From Asaia sp. W19 (GTDB taxonomy: Bacteria; Pseudomonadota; Alphaproteobacteria; Acetobacterales; Acetobacteraceae): a stretch of DNA of 43,473 nucleotides. Positions within the stretch are counted from its first letter, which is position 1; every line of letters begins with the position of its first letter. Below, piece after piece: positions 36,046-43,473 of the stretch. The notes under the pieces were generated by a model. It did no database searches and had not been told where the DNA came from. It was given only the letters and a program-made list of their open reading frames with translations. Both the position numbers and the translations under genes were made by a program. The stretch spans positions 1 through 43,473 of the forward strand of contig NZ_PNQZ01000079.1 of the NCBI RefSeq assembly GCF_003994335.1, read 5' to 3'.

Positions 36046-36049
36046 ATGA
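35759..36049 (+). CDS. Possible 96-residue upstream ORF coupled to the binding-protein gene
   Basis: AAGGAG (35747-35752) stands six bases before the ATG at 35759. The frame stays open for 96 codons and its TGA (36047-36049) overlaps the ATG of the binding-protein gene (36046-36048) in an ATGA junction. The peptide is rich in Pro, Ser and Arg and matches no family I know. Third-position G+C is only moderate by eye, which argues against an old conserved protein. It could be a translated leader that couples to the downstream gene, or a chance frame. Confidence 0.35.
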   Translation: MKNRTDGPPCAPSQGSGLKCPFSMLHLPSAEGGSDNALPVTFLPVAEPLERGGASHGASRPARLHPSLSPFRLFWAHALILRHRAKSHMIFQGLPQ

Positions 36050-37359
36050 AGAAATCCCTGCTTCTGGCCAGTGTCGCCCTCGGGCTCGGTCTCGCTGCCC
36101 AGGCCAAGGCTGATACGACGCTCACCATTGCCACCGTGAACAACGTGCAGATGATCGAGATGCGCAAGCTTTCCTCGGTATTCGAAAAGGCCCATCCCGA
36201 CATTCATCTCAACTGGGTCACGCTTGAGGAGAACGTCCTGCGTCAGCGTGTCACAACCGATATCGCCACCCATGCAGGGCAGTTCGACATCCTGACAATC
36301 GGCAATTATGAAGTACCGCTCTGGGCCAAGCAGGGGTGGCTCTACAAGTTCGATAATCTGCCCGCCGCCTATGACCTCAACGACGTCATCGCGCCGGTGC
36401 GCGAGAGCGTAAGCTATGAAGGCAAGGTCTATGCCCTGCCTTTCTACGCCGAGAGCGTGATGACGCTTTACCGCAAGGACCTCTTCGCCAAGGCCGGCAT
36501 CACCATGCCGGAGGCGCCGAGCTGGGACCAGATACGCGATTTCGCAACGAAGACGACTGACAAAGCGACCGATACCTATGGGATCTGCCTGCGCGGCAAG
36601 CCGGGCTGGGGTGAGAACATGACCATCGTTACCACCATGGTGACCAGTTTTGGCGGCCAATGGTTTGACATGGCCTGGAAACCCACGCTCAACACCCCCG
36701 CCTGGCATAATGCCATCAGCTATTACAGCTCGCTGCTCAAGCAGTTCGGCCCCCCTGGCGCGAGCGCAAATGGCTTCAATGAAAATCTGTCGCTTTTCGC
36801 AACCGGTCATTGCGCCATATGGGTCGACGCCACCAGCGCCGCTGGCACGGTCTATGACCCCAAGCAGAGCAGCGTGGCGGACAAGGTCGGCTTTGCGCCC
36901 CTGCCGACGGGCAGCTTCAAGGGCGGGCCGACCTGGCTCTGGTCATGGAACCTCGCGATTCCGGCATCCTCGACCCATGCCGAGGCCGCAAGCACGTTCA
37001 TCCAGTGGGCGACCTCCAAGGAGTATATCCAGCTCGTCGCGAAGACCGATGGCTGGGTCAATATTCCGCCCGGCACGCGCAGCTCCTCGTACCAGTCAGC
37101 TGAGTATCAGAAGGTCGCGCCTTTCTCCTCCTTCGTGCTGAAGGCCATCGAAAGCTCAAACCCCTCGGGGCAGACGGCTCAGCCGCGGCCCTATGTCGGC
37201 GCCCAGTTTGTTGACATCACCCCCTTCCAGGGGATCGGCACCCAGGTGGGCCAGACCATCGCCTCCATCCTGGCAGGATCGACCAGCGTGGATGCCGGTC
37301 TCTCGGCCGCCAATGCTGCTACCAACCGCGTGATCCGTCAGGCCGGGTACCAGAAGTAA
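36046..37359 (+). CDS. Polyol (sorbitol/mannitol-type) ABC transporter substrate-binding protein, SmoE-like
   Basis: This is a 437-residue periplasmic binding protein of the extracellular solute-binding family 1. The signal peptide is residues 1-22 (LLLASVALGLGLAAQAKA). The mature part starts TTLTIATVNNVQMIEMRKL and includes NWVTLEENVLRQRVTTDIAT, YGICLRGKPGWGEN and FNENLSLFATGHCAIWVDAT. These blocks are typical of the SmoE/MtlE polyol group. The transporter would deliver sorbitol or mannitol to membrane components, but no permease or ATPase gene is visible here. An alpha-glucosidase gene follows, so maltose/trehalose-type sugars are an alternative ligand. AAGGAC precedes the ATG. Confidence 0.87.
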   Translation: MKKSLLLASVALGLGLAAQAKADTTLTIATVNNVQMIEMRKLSSVFEKAHPDIHLNWVTLEENVLRQRVTTDIATHAGQFDILTIGNYEVPLWAKQGWLYKFDNLPAAYDLNDVIAPVRESVSYEGKVYALPFYAESVMTLYRKDLFAKAGITMPEAPSWDQIRDFATKTTDKATDTYGICLRGKPGWGENMTIVTTMVTSFGGQWFDMAWKPTLNTPAWHNAISYYSSLLKQFGPPGASANGFNENLSLFATGHCAIWVDATSAAGTVYDPKQSSVADKVGFAPLPTGSFKGGPTWLWSWNLAIPASSTHAEAASTFIQWATSKEYIQLVAKTDGWVNIPPGTRSSSYQSAEYQKVAPFSSFVLKAIESSNPSGQTAQPRPYVGAQFVDITPFQGIGTQVGQTIASILAGSTSVDAGLSAANAATNRVIRQAGYQK

Positions 37360-37366
37360 GACCATT

Positions 37367-37392
37367 CGCTGCCGGGTCGTTGCCCGGCAGCG
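37367..37392 (+). terminator. Perfect 10-bp stem-loop between binding-protein and alpha-glucosidase genes
   Basis: CGCTGCCGGG and CCCGGCAGCG flank a six-base loop (TCGTTG), seven bases after the binding-protein stop. No T-run follows, so it may stabilise or partially terminate the message, like the intercistronic stem-loops after malE-type genes. Confidence 0.5.
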
Positions 37393-37571
37393 ACCGGGTA
37401 TGCGTGGCAGCGAACAGGCTGGAGAGCTTCAACGCCGCCCCCTCTTCCTGGGGGCGGCAGTGCTTCCCGCTTTCGCGCCCGCCCCGCTCCCGGGCTGCAA
37501 TTTAGTGTGACTGCACCAACCCGGCGTCTGCAGCGGTGTTCCTTGAGACATACCTCATGGAAAGCAGGGCT

Positions 37572-39233
37572 ATGACACAGAACGGTTCCCATCCTCTCTG
37601 GTGGAAAGACGCGGTCATCTACCAGGTCTATCCACGCTCTTTCGCTGACTCCGATGGCGATGGTATTGGCGACCTGCCGGGTATCATCGATCACATGCCC
37701 TATCTCGAGAAACTCGGGATCGATGCGTTGTGGATCTCCCCCTGCTTTCAGTCGCCCCAGGGCGATGCGGGATATGACATTTCCGATTACCGCAAGATCG
37801 ACCCACTTTTTGGCACGGTCGAAGATTACGAGGCGCTGATCAAGGAAGCGCACGACCATGGATTGCGTGTGATCGCAGACATGGTCCCGAACCATACATC
37901 CGATCAGCATGCCTGGTTCAAGGAGGCCATGGTATCGGAACCCGGCAGCGCCGCACGCGAGCGCTATCTGTTTCGCGACGGCAAGGGAAAGAGCGGCGAC
38001 GAGCCCCCGAATAACTGGCAGAGCGTTTTTGGCGGCATTGCCTGGACACGCGAGCCCGAGCGCAAGGATGGCAAGCTACGCCAATGGTATCTTCACCTCT
38101 TCGATAGCTGTCAGCCTGATCTGAACTGGGACAATCCAGAGGTCCGTAGCGAATTCGAGTCCGTGCTACGCTTCTGGCTCGATCGCGGGGTGGATGGTTT
38201 TCGCATCGACGTTGCCCATGGCCTCATCAAGGAAAAAGGCCTGCCCCCCTATACCGAGCGTGCCACGATGGTGGGCGAGGATGACGACAAGACCCCCAGT
38301 GACGCGCCGATGTGGGATCGAGACGGGGTGCACGACATCTATCGCAGTTGGCACAAGCTTCTGGCCAGCTATCCCGGCGACCGGATGCTCGTGGCCGAAG
38401 CCTGGGTCAAGCCGCTCTCCCGTCTCGCGCGCTATGTGCGCCCGGATGAAATGCAGCAGACGTTCAATTTCGATTATCTGCTCTGCCGCTGGAATGCCGC
38501 GAAATATCGCGAGATCATCACCGACTCACTCGAGGCGATGCACGAGGTCGGCGCCATCACGGCCTGGGTCATGTCCAACCATGATACGGTGCGCCATGCC
38601 TCACGTCTGGGCCTCAAGGATGCGGGTGCCCGCCCCCAGGGTATTGATGCAGCCCATGAGCAGCCGAATGAAGCGCTCGGGCTGCGTCGTGCGCGGGCTG
38701 TCATTTTCATGACGCTCGGCTTGCCCGGATCGGCGACGCTGTATCAGGGTGAGGAACTTGGCTTGCCCGACCATACGACCCTAGACCGGAAATACCGGCA
38801 GGATCCGGCCTTCTTCCGTACCGAAGGGAAGGAAATCGGCCGCGATGGCTGTCGTATTCCCATGCCATGGAAAGCAGACGGCCCCTCACTCGGCTTCAAT
38901 GAAAGCGGTGAATTATGGCTGCCCCAGCCGGAGCATTACAAGGATTATGCCGTCACGGTCGAGGAGAAGGACCCCCATTCCACCCTCGCCCTCTATCGCG
39001 CGCTTCTCACCCAGCGCAAGAAATTCCACCTCGGGAGGGGCGTCCTGAAATGGGCCGCGCCACGCGAGAATGTTGTCGAGTTCACGAATGGTGACGTTCG
39101 GGTGGTCCTGAACTGTGGGAATGAGCCGGTCGCTCTCCCCCCCGGTGACATTCTGGTGGCGAGTCATAAAATCGGGGAAGATAAGATGCTGCCCGCCAAT
39201 GCGGCCGTTTGGATCAGCGTGAGCAAGGCCTGA
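37572..39233 (+). CDS. GH13-family alpha-glucosidase
   Basis: This is a 553-residue (beta/alpha)8 glycoside hydrolase of the oligo-1,6-glucosidase/alpha-glucosidase group. The catalytic triad is Asp213 in GFRIDVAHG, Glu276 in LVAEAWVK and Asp338 in SNHDTVRH. The family strand motifs VIADMVPNHTS and the loop QPDLNWDNPEVR (typical of alpha-glucosidases) are present. No signal peptide is visible, so it acts in the cytoplasm on imported alpha-glucosides. ATG 37572 was chosen for its AAAGCAGGGCT signal; earlier starts at 37536 and 37557 are possible. It is probably co-transcribed with the binding protein across the stem-loop. Confidence 0.9.
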   Translation: MTQNGSHPLWWKDAVIYQVYPRSFADSDGDGIGDLPGIIDHMPYLEKLGIDALWISPCFQSPQGDAGYDISDYRKIDPLFGTVEDYEALIKEAHDHGLRVIADMVPNHTSDQHAWFKEAMVSEPGSAARERYLFRDGKGKSGDEPPNNWQSVFGGIAWTREPERKDGKLRQWYLHLFDSCQPDLNWDNPEVRSEFESVLRFWLDRGVDGFRIDVAHGLIKEKGLPPYTERATMVGEDDDKTPSDAPMWDRDGVHDIYRSWHKLLASYPGDRMLVAEAWVKPLSRLARYVRPDEMQQTFNFDYLLCRWNAAKYREIITDSLEAMHEVGAITAWVMSNHDTVRHASRLGLKDAGARPQGIDAAHEQPNEALGLRRARAVIFMTLGLPGSATLYQGEELGLPDHTTLDRKYRQDPAFFRTEGKEIGRDGCRIPMPWKADGPSLGFNESGELWLPQPEHYKDYAVTVEEKDPHSTLALYRALLTQRKKFHLGRGVLKWAAPRENVVEFTNGDVRVVLNCGNEPVALPPGDILVASHKIGEDKMLPANAAVWISVSKA

Positions 39234-39247
39234 ACCCCTCTCCGCGC

Positions 39248-39268
39248 GCCTGCCCTGACAAGGCAGGC
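39248..39268. terminator. Hairpin between convergent alpha-glucosidase and UdgX genes
   Basis: GCCTGCC and GGCAGGC form a 7-bp stem with a 7-base loop, 14 bases after the glucosidase stop. No strong T-run. It could end both converging transcripts. Confidence 0.4.
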
Positions 39269-39392
39269 TCGACGGAGCCACCCACAGGCTATCTCCCTTG
39301 TACGGCTCAAATACTGCGCTCGACAGTCGTTAAATGAGAGTCAGTCCGATCGGCAAGCCCTCGGATGATGACCCGGTTGACATTGAATTGGC

Positions 39393-40901
39393 CTATGCCG
39401 TTCTAAGCCAGTCTTTTGCCATCGTGAGCTCTTGGACGAAACGACGCTCCTCCTCCTGCGCCCGCTGCGGATCAGGCAGTCGGAGTAGATAGGAGGGATG
39501 AATGGTGGCCAATGTCGCAGGGCGTCCAGGATCCTGCCGCACCCGACCTCGTGTGGCGCCCAGTCGCGCTATCCGCCCTTCAAACGCCTGGAGAGCGGTC
39601 GCTCCGAGCGTCACCACGAGACGGGGCTTCACGAGGGCCATTTCCTGCTCGAGCCAGGAGGAACAGGCAACGATCTCGTTCCGATCCGGGGTCTGATGGA
39701 TACGCCGCCTCCCCTTGGATACGAACTTGAAATGCTTCACCGCATTGGTGAGATACACCTCACTGCGCATAATCCCGACTTCCCCAAGAATACGATCAAG
39801 CACCTGCCCTGCCGGTCCGACAAACGGCTTGCCCTGCAAATCCTCCTGGTCTCCAGGTTGCTCGCCAATAAGCATAAGGGGCGCGTGCTCTGGCCCCTCA
39901 CCGGTCACGACCTGAGTCGCGTAGCAGCAGAGCGAGCAGCGCTGACATGACGAGAGGGCATGCGCCAGCGCAGGCAGACCGTCGAGCGCCGCCTTTTCCG
40001 CGCGCACCGCTTCTTCTCGTCTTGCCCACTCGGCCTGATGACGCTCGTGAAAGCCCGGTGCAGAGCCGTCATTCTGGAGCGCCACCATGGCGGCTACACG
40101 CTTTTCCGCTCCGGCCAGCATCTGCGGGATAAGCCGTGTCTCAGGCAGGTTCTTCCAGTATTTCGTGGGCATCTCCGAGCGCATCGCTTTGGTCTTGATA
40201 CGCGCCGGATTGAAGATGGACTGATAGTAGCGATGCCACAGCGCCTCGACATCATCCTGCATGGAGGGTGGGGTACAGGGTTCTATATTGAAGGTGACCT
40301 TGCCCTTCTCATGCAGGACCGAGCCGATGGGAGTGAGAATAAGCCAGTCCATGTCCGAGAACCGCTCAGCGAAGAATGGCGCAACGCTTTCAAGGATATA
40401 GTTTTCCGGTTCGAACCAAGCGACGAAATGCCGGCGCCCGACCACCTCTTCGCCGCCCTCGGGAAGCGCCTCCCGAAAACGCAGGAATGCCTTCATCTTG
40501 TGCATGTCGCGCCGTATCTGATGCTCCATGCGCGCTGCCTCGCGGATGTCGGGATCAGTTGCAATCGCCAGAAGCGCGGGTTCGCTTTGCAAACGCCAGA
40601 GCAGGCGATAGGCGAGCGCGAAGCGCGCCGGGTCATGATGACGCAGGATCGAACGCAGCATCAAGAGGGCCGCTTTCGTCACATGGCCGACCGGGTGACC
40701 CGCGCGCTCGGTCGGCCGCGCCACAGACTCCTCCTCACCTTGTCTGACCGATGAGGCGTCTGCGGAGAAGAGCTCCGGCTGTGCAGGATCTGGGCTTACC
40801 CACTCCACGTCATCGGGTGCCAAGCCCTCCGCCAGGGCGGCACGCGCCTGAACACGCCATGCCTCGAAGCGCGCATCAGGAGGAAGCGTGATATGTCTCA
40901 T
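39393..40901 (-). CDS. DUF4130-UdgX fusion: uracil-DNA binding/glycosylase-fold protein
   Basis: This is a 502-residue two-part protein. Residues about 75-265 match DUF4130 (TIGR03915), the part usually encoded beside a radical SAM gene. From about 310 comes a UdgX-type uracil-DNA glycosylase domain (TIGR03914). Motif A is GEQPGDQED (346-354), the distinctive R-loop is RRRIH with His402, and motif B is HPSYLLR (468-474). In mycobacterial UdgX the equivalent His forms a covalent bond with uracil-containing DNA. Iron-sulfur Cys candidates are Cys319, Cys322 and Cys413. It starts in an ATGA overlap with the radical SAM gene, so the two are co-translated. Confidence 0.9.
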   Translation of the reverse strand: MRHITLPPDARFEAWRVQARAALAEGLAPDDVEWVSPDPAQPELFSADASSVRQGEEESVARPTERAGHPVGHVTKAALLMLRSILRHHDPARFALAYRLLWRLQSEPALLAIATDPDIREAARMEHQIRRDMHKMKAFLRFREALPEGGEEVVGRRHFVAWFEPENYILESVAPFFAERFSDMDWLILTPIGSVLHEKGKVTFNIEPCTPPSMQDDVEALWHRYYQSIFNPARIKTKAMRSEMPTKYWKNLPETRLIPQMLAGAEKRVAAMVALQNDGSAPGFHERHQAEWARREEAVRAEKAALDGLPALAHALSSCQRCSLCCYATQVVTGEGPEHAPLMLIGEQPGDQEDLQGKPFVGPAGQVLDRILGEVGIMRSEVYLTNAVKHFKFVSKGRRRIHQTPDRNEIVACSSWLEQEMALVKPRLVVTLGATALQAFEGRIARLGATRGRVRQDPGRPATLATIHPSYLLRLPDPQRAQEEERRFVQELTMAKDWLRTA

Positions 40902-42130
40902 AAGAGGCTCAATTGACGCGGTTGAGGCCGAAAAGCTGCCGCCAGATTATCTCGGTCTATCAGACGGCCCGGTGACCAGTCCGCCGTCACGACGAAAGGC
41001 TTGATCTTGCGCAGGGACACATGCAACCGCTCCACATCTTCGAGCCTGATCACCTTGTGTCGACGCGCTAAAAGCAGGGCGGTCACGCTGCGCGGCCCAA
41101 GTCCAGGCACACGCAACAACATTTCTCGGCTGGCGCGGTTCAGATCGAGCGGGAATTGCGCGCGGTTCTGGAGCGCCCAGGCCAGCTTGGGGTCGAGTTC
41201 GAGATCGAGCATGCCGTCCTGACGCTCGGCCACGATCTCTTCGAAAGAGAAGCCGTAGAAGCGCACCATCCAGTCAGCCTGATAGAGCCGATGCTCGCGT
41301 AGAAGCGGAGGCGCCTGCGAGGGGAGCGCGACCGACGCGTCGGGAATGGGGCTGAACGCCGAATAATAGACACGCCGCAAGGCATACCCAGAATAAAGAG
41401 CGGCGCTGCTGCGCAGAATATCCCGGTCAGTCGAGCGGTCCGCCCCAATGATCATCTGCGTGCTCTGACCACCCGGGGCGAAGCGCCGTGCCTTGCGCCC
41501 GCTCAGGGTACGGTCCCCCGCCTCCTGAATACGCAGGCGCAGCGCCCCCATGCTCTGCCTGATATGTCCGGCATCTTTCTCTGGCGCATAGGCCGCCAGT
41601 CCGGCCTCGGTGGGCATTTCCACATTGATCGACAGACGGTCGGCGTAGAGCCCGGCCTCCTCGATCAGATGGGGCGCCGCGTCAGGAATGGTCTTGAGAT
41701 GAATATAGCCATGAAAATGGTGGGTCAGGCGCAGCTCACGCGCGACGCGCACCATCTCTTCCATGGTGTAATCGGAGGAACGGATGACACCGGAAGAGAG
41801 AAACAACCCTTCGATATAATTGCGCCGATAGAATTCCAGGGTAATCCATATGATCTCCTCGACCGTGAACCGTGTGCGCTCGATCTTGGAGGATGATCGG
41901 TTGATGCAATAGGCGCAGTCATAAATACAGAAATTGGTCATCAGGATCTTGAGCAGCGAGATACACCGCCCATCGGGGGTATAGGCGTGACAGATCCCGT
42001 TCGGCGCTTTAGAGCCCAATCCTTCCTCACCCGGTTTCTTCTTCGAGCGCGCGCCGCTCGACGCACAGGACGCGTCGTATTTGGCGGCATCCGAGAGAAT
42101 TTCCAGACGTGCGGCGAGGGTCTTTTTCAT
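40898..42130 (-). CDS. Radical SAM protein with C-terminal helix-hairpin-helix, UdgX-linked (TIGR03916 type)
   Basis: This is a 410-residue protein described as a putative DNA modification/repair radical SAM enzyme. The cluster motif is Cys68-x3-Cys72-x2-Cys75 (CIYDCAYC). It is preceded by an ICHAYTPDGRCISLLKILMTN segment, split across 47-66, that is typical of this group. The C-terminus carries a helix-hairpin-helix DNA-binding motif (LLRVPGLGPRSVTALLLARR, about 342-361). The reaction is unknown. Family knowledge says it co-occurs with DUF4130 and UdgX domains. ATG 42130 is used; a TTG at 42160 would add ten residues. Its stop overlaps the UdgX-fusion start by four bases. Confidence 0.9.
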   Translation of the reverse strand: MKKTLAARLEILSDAAKYDASCASSGARSKKKPGEEGLGSKAPNGICHAYTPDGRCISLLKILMTNFCIYDCAYCINRSSSKIERTRFTVEEIIWITLEFYRRNYIEGLFLSSGVIRSSDYTMEEMVRVARELRLTHHFHGYIHLKTIPDAAPHLIEEAGLYADRLSINVEMPTEAGLAAYAPEKDAGHIRQSMGALRLRIQEAGDRTLSGRKARRFAPGGQSTQMIIGADRSTDRDILRSSAALYSGYALRRVYYSAFSPIPDASVALPSQAPPLLREHRLYQADWMVRFYGFSFEEIVAERQDGMLDLELDPKLAWALQNRAQFPLDLNRASREMLLRVPGLGPRSVTALLLARRHKVIRLEDVERLHVSLRKIKPFVVTADWSPGRLIDRDNLAAAFRPQPRQLSLL

Positions 42131-42660
42131 CCTTTGGAGATGGGAAACGCCTCGGAACAAGTCAAGAACAACGCGCCTTGAAATGCAGGGTTTGTCTGGG
42201 TTTCCTACACACCGCGCCGCTGTCCGGAACCGGACCCGGATGTCGCCTCTTGCGCCCCTTCAAAGCTGGCCGTGAGCGTGAGGAGCGTGTTCCCGGGACC
42301 ATACTCTAACAGTCGCGAGACCTCTGTGGGATTTACAGGGTGAGTACCGCGCGCGAAGAGCGATCCAGCAGCCTCGTTAGGCGCTGTCAGCGCAGTTTGC
42401 TCCCCCGCACACAGGATTTCGGCGCATGCAAGATCGTTACGTATCGGATACCGACGGAACCGCGCTCACGGAGCGACAGGAAAAGATCCCAGATCACTCA
42501 GGAGACTCATGAGCTCCGGAGGAGACAAGGAGAGAGGCTAGCGACGGCGCCCCTTATCTGGAACGGACAAGCGGCGCCAGTATGTGCCCGCCCGTCACTC
42601 GGAATGCCGAGATGGCCAATCTGCAGTTAAACTATGAGAAATCAGCCGATGTGGGACCGC
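42131..42660. other. Intergenic region between the radical SAM gene and the HWE hybrid kinase
   Basis: These 530 bases are gene-free as far as I can see. A plus-strand frame at 42340-42630 is Arg-rich and without a ribosome binding site or family likeness. The region should contain the promoter of the radical SAM/UdgX pair. No LexA-like GAAC-N7-GTTC site was recognised. Confidence 0.45.
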
Positions 42661-43473
42661 TTAGGCGGGAAGCACCTTGAGCAACTCCTGCACCGCATTC
42701 TTGATCGAATAGGGTTTGCGCAGCACGGGCACATCCTGGAATTCGCGCGGGATCATCGTGCGATCGGCGTAGCCCGTCGCGAACAGGAACGGGATACGCT
42801 TCTTGCGCAGGAGAGTCGCGACCTCATGCGAACTCTCCTTACCCAGATTGAAGTCGAGCAAAGCCACATCGGGGGCGCGCTCGCGTATTGCCTGGAGTGC
42901 CTCGTATACCGAAGAGACCGTACGGATATTCCGCACGCCATAAGCACCCAGCGCCTGCTCGGTCTCCATCGCGATAAGCAATTGGTCTTCCACGAGCAGG
43001 ACATAGGCTGAATGCAGCAATTCCGATTGTGCTGCGGTGGCGATCGGAAGGTCCTCAACCACAGGCTCGATAGCCGTCTCGGACACGAGGACCGCATGAC
43101 GCACCGGGAAACTCAGACGGATGAACAAGCCTTCGGGCCGGAATTCGCGCACCGAGGTACCCCCCAGTTCGTGGGGGATCGCGCGTTCGAGCAGGATCGA
43201 GCCAAAACCATTCCCCTTGGGAGGCGTAACCGGAGGACCTCCCGTCTCGGTCCATTCCAGCACCCAGTTTCCAGGCTCCTCGTCGAGGAACCATGAGATC
43301 CGGAGGTTACCGGAGGGCTTGGACAACGCCCCGTATTTGGCGGCATTGGTCGCGAGTTCGTGCAGCGTCAGCGCCGCAACAGACAGGGCGGGTCCTGAGA
43401 GCCAGAGATTCGGCCCTTCCAGCGTCACAGCAGAGGGCTGGTGACGATACGGCTCAAGCTCGGCCTCCAGCAA
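42661..43473 (-). CDS. HWE-type histidine kinase with C-terminal receiver domain (5' end outside window)
   Basis: The frame is open at the window edge, so only the last 271 codons are seen. An HWE-type ATP-binding part holds TLHELATNAAKYGALS (about 36-51) and the WxE signature LEWTETGGPP (about 72-81). A linker leads into a receiver domain from about residue 156 with Glu162-Asp163, phospho-acceptor Asp207 in ALLDFNLG, Thr233 and Lys253 in LRKPYS. It is therefore a hybrid kinase. The sensor domain and phospho-acceptor His lie outside. Phosphorelay to another protein is likely. Confidence 0.88.
   Translation of the reverse strand: MLEAELEPYRHQPSAVTLEGPNLWLSGPALSVAALTLHELATNAAKYGALSKPSGNLRISWFLDEEPGNWVLEWTETGGPPVTPPKGNGFGSILLERAIPHELGGTSVREFRPEGLFIRLSFPVRHAVLVSETAIEPVVEDLPIATAAQSELLHSAYVLLVEDQLLIAMETEQALGAYGVRNIRTVSSVYEALQAIRERAPDVALLDFNLGKESSHEVATLLRKKRIPFLFATGYADRTMIPREFQDVPVLRKPYSIKNAVQELLKVLPA

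Noticed and set aside
42340..42630. 96-codon plus-strand frame before the hybrid kinase
   Set aside because: Arg-rich composition typical of a non-coding frame and no translation signal.

Overview
The window looks like chromosomal DNA of an acetic acid bacterium (Acetobacteraceae, Alphaproteobacteria). The grounds are a visibly high G+C content, the ffh-rpsP-rimM-trmD-rplS-leuC-leuD-leuB gene order, HWE-family sensor kinases, an alginate-export-type porin and a SmoE-like polyol binding protein. The genus cannot be fixed from this sequence alone.

Layout. 1-3935 (+): the end of an HlyD/EmrA-type efflux adaptor, nicotinamidase, a PepSY membrane protein preceded by a coupled short ORF, and an EamA transporter. 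3962-6279 (-): a GAF-PAS-GAF HWE kinase coupled to a single-domain response regulator. 6548-8191 (-): a phage remnant (endolysin, holin-like protein, probable fiber-tail adaptor) followed by a gene-poor stretch that ends at tRNA-Arg(TCT) and tRNA-Pro(TGG). 9179-12704: xanthine phosphoribosyltransferase with a CsaA-like tRNA-binding protein, an MFS exporter, tRNA-Asn(GTT) and an orphan NMT1/SsuA-like binding protein. 12749-15239 (-): ispH-thrB-rnhA. 15461-19824 (+): a lipoprotein, an alginate-export-like porin and an OPT-family transporter. 19986-25467: a coiled-coil protein with an AT-hook-like motif, a PduO-type cobalamin adenosyltransferase, a DUF4142 lipoprotein, a DUF423 protein, a small membrane protein, a periplasmic thioredoxin and an M3 peptidase.

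25503-34618 (-) is one long co-directional block: ffh, rpsP, rimM, trmD, rplS, leuC, leuD, leuB and two tandem aspartate-aminotransferase paralogues. It joins protein targeting and ribosome and tRNA maturation to leucine biosynthesis, with several 4-base stop/start overlaps. 34948-35493 (-) is a Spy/CpxP-like periplasmic protein. 36046-39233 (+) holds a polyol ABC binding protein and a GH13 alpha-glucosidase, separated by a perfect 10-bp stem-loop, with no permease or ATPase genes nearby.

39393-42130 (-) is the most interesting locus. It encodes a DUF4130-UdgX fusion, from a family that crosslinks covalently to uracil in DNA, translationally coupled to a radical SAM protein with a C-terminal helix-hairpin-helix. 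The function of this pair is not established. The window closes in a second HWE kinase fused to a receiver domain, cut at the window edge.

All calls come from reading the sequence by eye. No database search or folding program was run. Hairpins, promoters and operators are predictions.
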